A stretch of 64,000 nt of DNA, from the NCBI RefSeq assembly GCF_003335085.1, contig NZ_QPEJ01000012.1:49974-113973 (forward strand). The letters are read 5' to 3'. This DNA comes from Polaribacter sp. WD7 (GTDB lineage Bacteria > Bacteroidota > Bacteroidia > Flavobacteriales > Flavobacteriaceae). A program made the translations under genes and the position numbers. The number at the start of each line of letters is the position of its first letter. Position 1 is the stretch's first letter. The notes beneath the pieces were generated by a model that worked only from the letters and a program-made list of their open reading frames with translations, searched no databases and was not told the origin of the DNA. Positions 36,255 to 43,427 of the stretch are shown here, piece by piece.

Positions 36255-37457
36255 TTACACAAAAATACGCATCAACTCTAATACGTCACTAATTTCTATT
36301 GTAGAATTATAACTATGCAAACAAAAACGCAAACGCTCTTTACCTTCTGGAACTGTAGGCGACAAAATTGCCTTTACATCAAAACCTTTTTGATGTAACT
36401 TTTCTGAGATTGATTTTACATTTTTATTTCCTGAAACAATACAACAATGAACTGCAGAACAACTTGGGATAAAACTTAAATTCAATCTTTTTACTTCTTT
36501 TAAAAAGTGATGAATGTTTTGCTGAAGTTTCTGCTTTTGAGATTTCTCGTTTTCACTCGTAATGACAAGTTGCTGATAAGAAGTTAATATTGTAGCCAAA
36601 GAATGCGGAGAAAGCCCAGTTGTATAAATAAAACTTCGTGCAAAATTGACTAAATACTGTTGTAGTTGTTTACTTCCTAAAATAGCTGCACCATGACAAC
36701 CCATAGCTTTTCCGAAAGTGATGATTCTTGCAAAAATTTCATTTTGTAAATTCAATTTCTGAATCAAACCTTCTCTGAAAACACCAACAGCATGCGCTTC
36801 ATCAACAATAAAAAAGGCATTGTGTTTTTTAATTATGTGTGACATTTTTTCTAAATCAGGAGAATCACCATCCATAGAAAAAACAGACTCTGTAGCAACG
36901 TATATTGTTTGATGTGATTCTGAATCAAGTTCAGAATGACGCTCTCTGTCATTTTGAGCTTGTCGAAAAACCTCATTTTTATCAATAAAATGAAGCAATT
37001 TCTTTTCTAAATCCTCTACATCATTATGCAAAAACTTAAATGCTTTGGCATTGCTTAATTTTATACCATCACGAATGGAAGCATGAATAAACTCATCATA
37101 CAAAATAATATCTCCACGTTGTGGAATTGAAGAAAAAAAACCAATATTGGCATCATAACCAGAATTGAAAATTGTAGTAGATTCAGACTGATGAAACTCG
37201 CTTAAAAATGTTTCAACATCATCATATAGTAGATGATTTCCAGACAATAACCTACTGCCTGTAGCACCATTTTGTTTGATGTCTTTATCAACCAAAAATT
37301 GATGTGTTTGCTTAAAAATAGCTTCAGATTTTGCAAAACCTAAATAATCATTAGAAGAAAAATCGACCAAACTAGAAGGTGTTTTTAATTTTCGTAAAGA
37401 ATTGGTTTCCTCACGAGATTTTAGTTGTATTGTTAATTTCTTTGGTAGATTCATCAT
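36255..37457 (-). CDS. bioF: 8-amino-7-oxononanoate synthase BioF carrying a translated palindromic-repeat insertion
   Basis: A 400-residue PLP alpha-oxoamine synthase that condenses pimeloyl-thioester with alanine to make KAPA. Signature blocks are DFSSNDYLGF, GATGSRLLSGNH, ESVFSMDGDSPDL, the PLP aspartate in VDEAHAVGVF and the PLP lysine in TFGKAMGCHGAA. About 21 residues between HFIDKN and QTIYVATESVFS have no counterpart in the family as I know it. They are the translation of an inverted pair of the 28-bp repeat (36914-36974), read in frame with no stop. They sit in a likely surface loop just before the conserved TES strand, so activity is probably kept. The start is ATG at 37457, only 34 bp from the divergent umuC start. 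Confidence 0.92.
   Translation of the reverse strand: MMNLPKKLTIQLKSREETNSLRKLKTPSSLVDFSSNDYLGFAKSEAIFKQTHQFLVDKDIKQNGATGSRLLSGNHLLYDDVETFLSEFHQSESTTIFNSGYDANIGFFSSIPQRGDIILYDEFIHASIRDGIKLSNAKAFKFLHNDVEDLEKKLLHFIDKNEVFRQAQNDRERHSELDSESHQTIYVATESVFSMDGDSPDLEKMSHIIKKHNAFFIVDEAHAVGVFREGLIQKLNLQNEIFARIITFGKAMGCHGAAILGSKQLQQYLVNFARSFIYTTGLSPHSLATILTSYQQLVITSENEKSQKQKLQQNIHHFLKEVKRLNLSFIPSCSAVHCCIVSGNKNVKSISEKLHQKGFDVKAILSPTVPEGKERLRFCLHSYNSTIEISDVLELMRIFV
36914..36974. repeat. REPIN-like inverted pair of 28-bp repeats inside bioF
   Basis: Copy 1 (36914-36941, minus orientation) is a full match to the repeat consensus, starting CGTCATTCTGAACTTG and ending ATTCAGAATCAC. Copy 2 (36947-36974, plus orientation) is a variant, TGTCATTTTGAGCTTG then TCGAAAAACCTC. 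They are head to head with 5 nt between them. The pair is translated in frame within bioF. Confidence 0.8.
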
Positions 37458-37491
37458 CACAAAAATAACAAATTTCTATACCTTTACTCTT

Positions 37492-38751
37492 ATGTTTGCA
37501 TTAGTAGATTGTAATAATTTTTATGCGTCTTGTGAGCGGGTTTTTAACCCTAATTTACAAAACAAACCTGTTGCTATTTTAAGTAATAATGATGGTTGTG
37601 TGATTTCTATGAGCGATGAAGCTAAGAAAATAGGACTGCCTTTTGGTGCGCCCATTTTTAAATGGGAACAGTTTTGTAAAGACCACAACATTACAGTTTT
37701 ATCATCTAATTATCCGTTGTATGGAGATATGAGCGCAAGAGTAATGAGTATTTTGTCTGATTTTTCTCCAGATATTGAGGTGTATTCTATTGATGAATCA
37801 TTTTTAGAATTCAAAGGTTTTGAGAATTATGATTTTGAAGCATATGCTACTAAAATTAGAAACAGAATTTTAAAATGGACAGGAATACCAACCTGTGTAG
37901 GAATTGCGCCCACAAAAGGGTTGAGTAAAGTTGCCAATAAAATTGCACGTTCTAATTTGAAACAGTCTAAAGGAATTTGTGTTATAGATTCTGATGAAAA
38001 AAGAATTAAAGCGCTAAAATGGACTCAGATTGAAAAAGTTTGGGGAATTGGCAAAGGTTTGCAAAAAAGGTTACAAGCAAAAGGATGTGTAACTGCTTAT
38101 GATTTTACGCAGCTTTCAAGTGATTGGGTACGCAAGGAATTGTCCATAGTAGGGTGGCGTTTGCAAAAGGATTTACAAGGTATTTCTAAAATTCCTTTAG
38201 AAGAGATTGTGCCATCTAAAAAGATGATTGCAACTACTCGAAGTTTCGAAAATACGTACTCAGATATTGATAATATTAAAGAGCGTATTTCAACTTTTGC
38301 AACAAGTTGTGCCAAAAAGCTAAGAGAGCAACGCTCTAGTTGTCATACTATTTATGTGTTTTTACGCAGTAATAAATTTGACAAAAGTCAACAATATCAA
38401 AAAGAAAATACAACTGTTATATTGTCTTACCCAACAGACTCTACTTTAACTATCGCTAAAGCTGCGGTTACTGCCGTAGAAAGTATTTTTAAAAAAGGTA
38501 TACAATATAAAAAAGCAGGGGTAATTATTTCTGGTTTAGTACCCAACGATAATTATCAGCTCAATTTATTTACACACGAAAACCCAAAACACAAACTGTT
38601 AATGGCAGCTATAGATGGTTTGAATAAAAAATATAAAGCAGATAAGATAAAATTAGGAAACCAAGATTTAAGACGTACTTGGAAAATGCGTCAAGAACGA
38701 TTATCACCAAAATACACCACCAATATTAATGAAGTTTTGGAGATAAAATAA
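37492..38751 (+). CDS. umuC: DNA polymerase V catalytic subunit UmuC (Y-family)
   Basis: A 419-residue Y-family polymerase. It opens MFALVDCNNFYASCERVFNP (the metal Asp and steric-gate region) with the catalytic acidic pair in YSIDESFLEF. It also has the helix-hairpin-helix thumb (VWGIGKGLQKRLQAKG) and a little-finger region to a UmuC-type C-terminus (RTWKMRQERLSPKYTTNINEVL). It performs translesion synthesis in the SOS response with UmuD'. The start at 37492 is the family N-terminus; 30 upstream in-frame codons would run into bioF. Promoter space is only about 34 bp unless it overlaps bioF. A repeat/GIY-YIG unit begins 10 bp after its stop. Confidence 0.92.
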   Translation: MFALVDCNNFYASCERVFNPNLQNKPVAILSNNDGCVISMSDEAKKIGLPFGAPIFKWEQFCKDHNITVLSSNYPLYGDMSARVMSILSDFSPDIEVYSIDESFLEFKGFENYDFEAYATKIRNRILKWTGIPTCVGIAPTKGLSKVANKIARSNLKQSKGICVIDSDEKRIKALKWTQIEKVWGIGKGLQKRLQAKGCVTAYDFTQLSSDWVRKELSIVGWRLQKDLQGISKIPLEEIVPSKKMIATTRSFENTYSDIDNIKERISTFATSCAKKLREQRSSCHTIYVFLRSNKFDKSQQYQKENTTVILSYPTDSTLTIAKAAVTAVESIFKKGIQYKKAGVIISGLVPNDNYQLNLFTHENPKHKLLMAAIDGLNKKYKADKIKLGNQDLRRTWKMRQERLSPKYTTNINEVLEIK

Positions 38752-38761
38752 AATTGAAATA

Positions 38762-38789
38762 CGTCACCCTGAACTTGTTTCAGGGTCAC
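38762..38789 (+). repeat. REP-like 28-bp palindromic repeat (copy 8 nt before the GIY-YIG pseudogene)
   Basis: Starts CGTCACCCTGAACTTG and ends TTTCAGGGTCAC; CCCTGAA and TTCAGGG pair around a 5-nt loop. It is identical over all 28 bases to the copy at 40603-40630, and like that copy lies exactly 8 nt before a GIY-YIG start codon. Confidence 0.9.
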
Positions 38790-38797
38790 ATCATTAA

Positions 38798-39079
38798 ATG
38801 AAAAAGAGCTTTGTTTACATATTGACTAATACCTATAGAACGATTTTTTATATTGGAGTTACTACGAACTTGTCTAAAAAATTATATAAGCATTAGGATG
38901 AAACAGTGTTAGTATTTATCAAAAAATATAACCTAAAAGGTTTGATTTATTTTGAAGAGTTTACAGATATAAACAAAGTTATTGCGAGAGAAACGTAATT
39001 AAATAATTGGCATAAAGAATGGAATTTGAATTCAATTCAAAAAGTAATTCAAACTTTAAAAATAAAAGATTACCGATAA
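38798..39079 (+). pseudogene. Dead copy of the small GIY-YIG nuclease gene
   Basis: Read in one frame from ATG at 38798 to TAA at 39077-39079, this is a 93-codon homologue of the intact gene at 40639-40920, with the same length and no indel. It has two internal stops: TAG at 38894-38896 (codon 33, Tyr in the intact copy) and TAA at 38996-38998 (codon 67, Gln in the intact copy). It keeps SFVYILTNTYRTIFYIGVT, but the probable catalytic Arg28 is Lys here. Identity elsewhere is high (KKYNLKGLIYFEEFTDIN, NNWHKEW). It is flanked by 28-bp repeats on both sides, so it looks like a decayed copy of a mobile unit. Confidence 0.88.
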
Positions 39080-39087
39080 TAGATATG

Positions 39088-39182
39088 CGTTATTCTGAAC
39101 TTGTTTCAGAATCACACAAGAATAAATAATAAGATTCCGAAAATACTGAACTGAATTCAGTACAAGCAAGTTCGGAATGACG
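39088..39182. repeat. Degenerate inverted pair of 28-bp repeats
   Basis: Plus-orientation copy at 39088-39115 (CGTTATTCTGAACTTG, then TTTCAGAATCAC), and a minus-orientation copy at 39155-39182 that on the minus strand begins CGTCATTCCGAACTTG. The 39 nt between them contain a further small palindrome (CTGAATTCAG). The pair ends 13 bp before the bioA start codon. Confidence 0.75.
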
Positions 39183-39195
39183 AAAGAGGATAAGT

Positions 39196-40461
39196 ATGAC
39201 ACTACAAGAGAGAGATAAAAAACACCTTTGGCATCCGTTAAAACAACATCAACTAAACCCTGATAGTTTGGCAATTGTAAAAGCCAAAGGGTGCATACTA
39301 ACAGACGAAAATGGTAACGAATATATAGATGCAGTTTCATCTTGGTACACCTGTATGTTTGGGCATTGTAATGACTATATTACTGGTAGTGTTTACCAGC
39401 AAATGCAAACGCTAGATCAAATAATGTTTAGCGATTTTACGCACGAACCTGCCATAGAATTATCAGAAAAATTAATCAATATTTTACCCAAAAATCAAAA
39501 TCGATTTTTTTTTAATGATAATGGTTCAACAGCAGTAGAAGCAGCCATAAAAATGGCATTGCAATACTACTTTAATTTAGATGAGAAACGCACCACATTT
39601 ATTGCTTTCGAAAACGGTTTTCATGGAGATACATTTGGTGCCATGTCAGTTTCAGGATTGTCTGTGTATAACGGACCTTTTGAAGATTTTCTCATGGATA
39701 TTAAAAGAATTCCTGTACCTGATGGAAAAAATACAGCAAAGATTTTACAGCAAATACAGCAAATAACTTCAGAAAACAAAGTAGCAGGTTTTGTGTACGA
39801 ACCCATTATTCAAGGAGCAGCAGGTATGAAAATTCACGATGCAAAGGGTTTAAACGAAATTTTAAAATGCTGTAAAGCCCATGATATTCTTACCATTGCA
39901 GATGAGGTTATGACAGGTTTTGGTAAAACAGGACGTAATTTTGCATCCGATTTTATCGAAACAAAACCTGATATTATTTGCTTAAGCAAAGCCTTAACCG
40001 CAGGTTTGGTACCTATGGCAATAACCTCTTGTACAGAAAAAATTTACACTGCTTTTTTAAGTAATCAAATTGCAAAAGGCTTTTTTCACTGCCATACCTA
40101 TTCTGCAAACCCAATAGCCTGTGCTGCTGCAAATGCTGCTATAGACTTACTACAAACAGATGAAATTCAGCAAAATATTGCAGCAATTTCTAAGTCACAC
40201 CAAGTATTTCAACAGCAAATAAGTAAGCATCCAAAAGTTAAAACGGCACGTTCTCAAGGTGTAATTTTTGCCTTAGATTTAGATACAAAAATGGAACGTT
40301 ACGGAAGTTTGCGAGACAAATTACTCGCTTTTTTTATGAACAAAGGCGTTTTTTTACGTCCTTTAGGCAATACCATTTACATTCAAGTTCCGTATATCAT
40401 TACCAAAAAAGAATTGCAAAAAGTGTACAATACAATTGAAGCATCTTTAGAAATTATTTAG
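39196..40461 (+). CDS. bioA: Adenosylmethionine-8-amino-7-oxononanoate aminotransferase
   Basis: A 421-residue class III PLP aminotransferase. It starts DKKHLWHPLKQHQ (BioA-type: LWHP), carries DGNGSTAVEAAIKMA-like NDNGSTAVEAAIKMALQYY, YEPIIQGAAGM, the PLP aspartate D236 (IADEVMTGFGKTG) and the PLP lysine K265 (CLSKALTAG). It converts KAPA to 7,8-diaminononanoate, using S-adenosylmethionine as amino donor. A GAGG motif lies 12 bp before the ATG. It is bracketed by the dead GIY-YIG unit upstream and the intact one downstream, so repeats interrupt the biotin gene run. Confidence 0.94.
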   Translation: MTLQERDKKHLWHPLKQHQLNPDSLAIVKAKGCILTDENGNEYIDAVSSWYTCMFGHCNDYITGSVYQQMQTLDQIMFSDFTHEPAIELSEKLINILPKNQNRFFFNDNGSTAVEAAIKMALQYYFNLDEKRTTFIAFENGFHGDTFGAMSVSGLSVYNGPFEDFLMDIKRIPVPDGKNTAKILQQIQQITSENKVAGFVYEPIIQGAAGMKIHDAKGLNEILKCCKAHDILTIADEVMTGFGKTGRNFASDFIETKPDIICLSKALTAGLVPMAITSCTEKIYTAFLSNQIAKGFFHCHTYSANPIACAAANAAIDLLQTDEIQQNIAAISKSHQVFQQQISKHPKVKTARSQGVIFALDLDTKMERYGSLRDKLLAFFMNKGVFLRPLGNTIYIQVPYIITKKELQKVYNTIEASLEII

Positions 40462-40602
40462 GGCGTTCAGTGGTTTGCATAAATGCAACAAACCACTGCA
40501 GGCTTTCGGCAGTCGCTATTTTTTTCGCAAACTCAAAAAATGAGCTCCAACAATGCCTCAATCCTTAACGCTAAAGTTTATCTTTGTATCCAGAAATTGT
40601 AA
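40462..40602. repeat. Hairpin plus candidate interspersed repeat after bioA
   Basis: Begins with a 10-bp perfect inverted repeat, CAGTGGTTTG (40468-40477) / CAAACCACTG (40489-40498), which may terminate bioA. A stretch containing TTTCGCAAACTC and AATCCTTAACGCTAAAG follows; it resembles intergenic repeats I recall from flavobacteria. No reading frame. Confidence 0.45.
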
Positions 40603-40630
40603 CGTCACCCTGAACTTGTTTCAGGGTCAC
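40603..40630 (+). repeat. REP-like 28-bp palindromic repeat (copy 8 nt before the intact GIY-YIG gene)
   Basis: Identical over 28 bases to the copy at 38762-38789. The distance to the nuclease ATG is again exactly 8 nt, although those 8 bases differ (ATCATTAA versus ACAACAAC). Confidence 0.9.
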
Positions 40631-40638
40631 ACAACAAC

Positions 40639-40920
40639 ATGAAAAAAAGTTTTGTTTACATATTAACAAATACCTATAGAACTACTTTTTATATTGGAGT
40701 AACAGTAAATTTATCAAAAAGACTATATGAACATTATGATGAAACTGCATCCTTATTTACTAAAAAGTATAATCTTAAAGACTTAATTTATTTAGAAGAG
40801 TTTTCAGATATCAATCAAGCAATTGCAAGAGAAAAACAATTAAAGAACTGGCATAAAGAGTGGAAACTAAATTTAGTTAAAAGAGTAAATCCAAATTTAA
40901 AAACATCAGATTATCAATAA
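40639..40920 (+). CDS. Small GIY-YIG nuclease associated with palindromic repeats
   Basis: A 93-residue single-domain GIY-YIG nuclease (UPF0213/YhbQ-like size). The GIY element is SFVYILTN (Y7), YIG is at 18-20 (FYIGVT), the likely catalytic arginine is R28 (LSKRLYEH) and the likely metal-binding glutamate is E65 (AREKQLKNW). Such domains cut DNA, and UvrC and homing endonucleases use the same fold. The gene is enclosed by inverted 28-bp repeats at 40603-40630 and 40925-40952, and its dead twin 1.8 kb away has the same upstream repeat. I infer a repeat-mobilising role. There is no sign of a role in biotin synthesis. Confidence 0.9.
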   Translation: MKKSFVYILTNTYRTTFYIGVTVNLSKRLYEHYDETASLFTKKYNLKDLIYLEEFSDINQAIAREKQLKNWHKEWKLNLVKRVNPNLKTSDYQ

Positions 40921-40924
40921 TGAT

Positions 40925-40952
40925 GTGAAACTGAAACAAGTTCAGTATGACG
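40925..40952 (-). repeat. REP-like 28-bp repeat, inverted copy after the intact GIY-YIG gene
   Basis: On the minus strand it begins CGTCATACTGAACTTG and ends TTTCAGTTTCAC. It lies 4 bp after the nuclease stop codon and is inverted relative to the upstream copy, so the gene is bracketed by inverted repeats. Confidence 0.85.
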
Positions 40953-40962
40953 CAAGTTTAAT

Positions 40963-42168
40963 ATGAATCAACCCATATCCATAACATCCTTAGCCTCCAT
41001 TTCTGCGTTGGGAAACAACCCACAAGAAGTCTGGAAAAATTATTTGTCTGATAATCATTTTTTGATTGAAAAGATTCTTCATCAAACTAAGAATGACAAT
41101 TCAAAGAATACTAATGAAAGTGTTTTTGTTGGGCAATTATCTCTAGAAAATCAAAAAAAAATAAATGACCTAAGAAATTCCGATTCAAAATATAAGAATT
41201 TAGATGATACGGTTTTATTTGCTATCTATGTTTCAAGAATAGCTATAAAAAATGCAAATTGGAAATCTAATGAAAATTTTGGAGTTAATTTTGGTTCTTC
41301 AAGAGGAGCCACCAAATTGTTTGAAAAATACCATCAAGAGTTTTTAGAAACTCAACAATCATCTACCTTAAGTTCGCCAACCACAACTTTAGGAAACATT
41401 TCTTCTTGGGTAGCGCATGATTTGCAAACTTCTGGTCCAGAAATATCGCATTCTATTACATGCTCTACAGCATTACATTCTTTATTAAATGGTATTGCTT
41501 GGATCAATTCTGGGATGTCAGATAAGTTTATAGTAGGCGGTAGTGAAGCCCCTTTAACCCATTTTACCATTGCGCAAATGCAAGCTTTAAAAGTCTATGC
41601 AAAGCACAATTCTAACCTTAATTCAAAAAATTATCCCTGTAGGGCATTAGACCTAAACAAAACAAAAAACACCATGGTTTTAGGCGAAGGTGCAGCTGTA
41701 ATCTGTTTAGAAAAAGGAGAAGTAGAACATGCAATAGCTATGATTTCTGGAGTAGGATATGCTACAGAAATTTTACAACACAATACATCTGTTACAGCAA
41801 ATGCAGACTGTTTTCAGAAATCAATGAAAATGGCTTTAGGAACTATTTCTCCAGATGAAATTGATGCCATTGTTATGCATGCACCTGGTACAATTAGAGG
41901 AGATCAATCAGAAATAAATGCAATTTCTAAAGTATTTTGTAGCAAAATTCCCTTTCTGACTACTAATAAATGGAAACTCGGACATACTTTTGGGGCATCA
42001 GGTTTGCTAAGTATAGAATTGGCTATCTTAATGTTACAACATCAAAAAGTAGTAGCAGTTCCTTTTATCAGTCATCAGTCAAAACCCAAATCATTAAAAA
42101 AAATATTGGTAAATGCTGTTGGTTTTGGCGGAAATGCTGTTTCTGTTTTATTGACTAAAAAGTTGTAA
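40963..42168 (+). CDS. Beta-ketoacyl synthase (KAS) in the biotin cluster
   Basis: A 401-residue condensing enzyme of the FabF/FabB fold with the full triad: C167 (HSITCSTALHSL), H306 (IVMHAPGT) and H341 (KLGHTFGASGLL). It is clearly diverged from housekeeping FabF, for example GSSRGATKLFEKYHQEF and APGTIRGDQSE in place of the usual AHGTST. It lies between bioA and bioB on the same strand, 49 bp before bioB. No bioC, bioH, bioG or bioW is visible here. A role in making the pimeloyl moiety is therefore a reasonable inference. Alternatively it may serve another lipid pathway. Confidence 0.85.
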   Translation: MNQPISITSLASISALGNNPQEVWKNYLSDNHFLIEKILHQTKNDNSKNTNESVFVGQLSLENQKKINDLRNSDSKYKNLDDTVLFAIYVSRIAIKNANWKSNENFGVNFGSSRGATKLFEKYHQEFLETQQSSTLSSPTTTLGNISSWVAHDLQTSGPEISHSITCSTALHSLLNGIAWINSGMSDKFIVGGSEAPLTHFTIAQMQALKVYAKHNSNLNSKNYPCRALDLNKTKNTMVLGEGAAVICLEKGEVEHAIAMISGVGYATEILQHNTSVTANADCFQKSMKMALGTISPDEIDAIVMHAPGTIRGDQSEINAISKVFCSKIPFLTTNKWKLGHTFGASGLLSIELAILMLQHQKVVAVPFISHQSKPKSLKKILVNAVGFGGNAVSVLLTKKL

Positions 42169-42194
42169 ATTACAATTCATAATTCCTATTTTTG
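42163..42194 (+). promoter_or_regulatory. Candidate bioB promoter
   Basis: TTG at 42163-42165, a 21-nt spacer and TATTTTTG at 42187-42194, a TAnnTTTG -7 box. The bioB ATG follows 23 bp later. The -33 element overlaps the end of the ketoacyl synthase gene. Confidence 0.5.
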
Positions 42195-42217
42195 AATTAT
42201 CAAATTAGTAAACATCT

Positions 42218-43315
42218 ATGAGCGAAGTAAGACATAATTGGACGAAAGAAGAAGTACTAGAAATCTATAACAAACCTTTAATGGATTTGTTGTATGAGGC
42301 TGCTACAATTCATAGAAAACAGCATGACCCCAATGTTGTACAAGTCTCTACTTTGTTATCTATTAAAACAGGTGGATGTTCTGAAGACTGCGGTTATTGT
42401 CCGCAAGCGGCAAGATATCATACCAACGTAGAGGGTAATGATTTAATGACTGTAAACCAAGTAAAAGCACAAGCTTTACGAGCTAAAGAAAGCGGAAGCT
42501 CTCGTGTTTGTATGGGTGCAGCTTGGAGAAATGTAAAAGATGGTGAAGAGTTTGACCAAGTACTAGAAATGGTAAGAACCATTAACAAGCTAGATATGGA
42601 AGTTTGTTGCACTCTTGGTATGGTTACAGAAAATCAAGCACAACGTTTGGCAGAAGCTGGTTTGTATGCTTACAATCATAATTTAGATTCGTCAGAAGAA
42701 TATTACAAAGAGGTAATTTCTACAAGAGGTTATCAAGATAGATTAGACACTATAGATAATGTACGCAAAACAAATGTAACGGTTTGTTCTGGTGGTATTA
42801 TTGGTATGGGAGAATCTGCGGAAGATAGAGCAGGAATGTTGGTAGCGTTATCTACTTTAAATCCGCAACCAGAATCTACACCAATAAATGCTTTGGTTGC
42901 TGTAGAAGGTACACCTTTAGAAGATGAAAAACCGGTAGAAATTTGGGATATGATTCGTATGGTAGCAACAACAAGAATTGTTTTGCCAGAAACACAAGTA
43001 CGATTATCTGCAGGAAGAACTCAAATGAGTAGAGAAGGACAAGCCATGTGTTTCTTTGCAGGAGCAAATTCTATTTTTGCAGGAGATAAGCTGTTAACAA
43101 CACCCAATCCTGATGTAAATGAGGATATGAAAATGTTTAAGTTGTTAGGACTAAATCCGCAGAAACCTTTTACAAAAAAGGTTCAGCCTCAAACCGTAGA
43201 AGCAAAAGACTCTAAATTAGAAGCTTTAGGAGAAAAACCAAAATGGACGCGTCCAGATCATAAAATTGAAAGAAACGAAGCTGCCAAACAAAAAGGAAAG
43301 GCTTTAAAAGTATAA
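42218..43315 (+). CDS. bioB: Biotin synthase (radical SAM)
   Basis: A 365-residue radical-SAM enzyme that inserts sulfur into dethiobiotin. The 4Fe-4S cysteines are C54, C58 and C61 (GGCSEDCGYCPQ). YNHNLDSSEEYYKEV, GGIIGMGES, the cluster-binding Arg in RLSAGRTQMSREGQAMCFFAGANSIFAGDKLLTT and the full barrel are present. A charged C-terminal tail of ~40 residues (from about 325, ending AAKQKGKALKV) extends beyond E. coli BioB. A hairpin at 43341-43368 follows the stop codon. It is the last biotin gene on the plus strand. Confidence 0.96.
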   Translation: MSEVRHNWTKEEVLEIYNKPLMDLLYEAATIHRKQHDPNVVQVSTLLSIKTGGCSEDCGYCPQAARYHTNVEGNDLMTVNQVKAQALRAKESGSSRVCMGAAWRNVKDGEEFDQVLEMVRTINKLDMEVCCTLGMVTENQAQRLAEAGLYAYNHNLDSSEEYYKEVISTRGYQDRLDTIDNVRKTNVTVCSGGIIGMGESAEDRAGMLVALSTLNPQPESTPINALVAVEGTPLEDEKPVEIWDMIRMVATTRIVLPETQVRLSAGRTQMSREGQAMCFFAGANSIFAGDKLLTTPNPDVNEDMKMFKLLGLNPQKPFTKKVQPQTVEAKDSKLEALGEKPKWTRPDHKIERNEAAKQKGKALKV

Positions 43316-43340
43316 ATAGTATTTATAAAATAAGCATGCC

Positions 43341-43376
43341 AAACCATCATTTTTTAAAGTGATGGTTTTCTTTTTA
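43341..43376 (+). terminator. Terminator of bioB
   Basis: Stem AAACCATCA (43341-43349) / TGATGGTTT (43360-43368) with a T-rich tail, 25 bp after the bioB stop codon. Confidence 0.7.
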
Positions 43377-43427
43377 AAGACTTATTTATGTAACAATTTT
43401 TTAACTTTGTATTAAATTTTATAAGAC

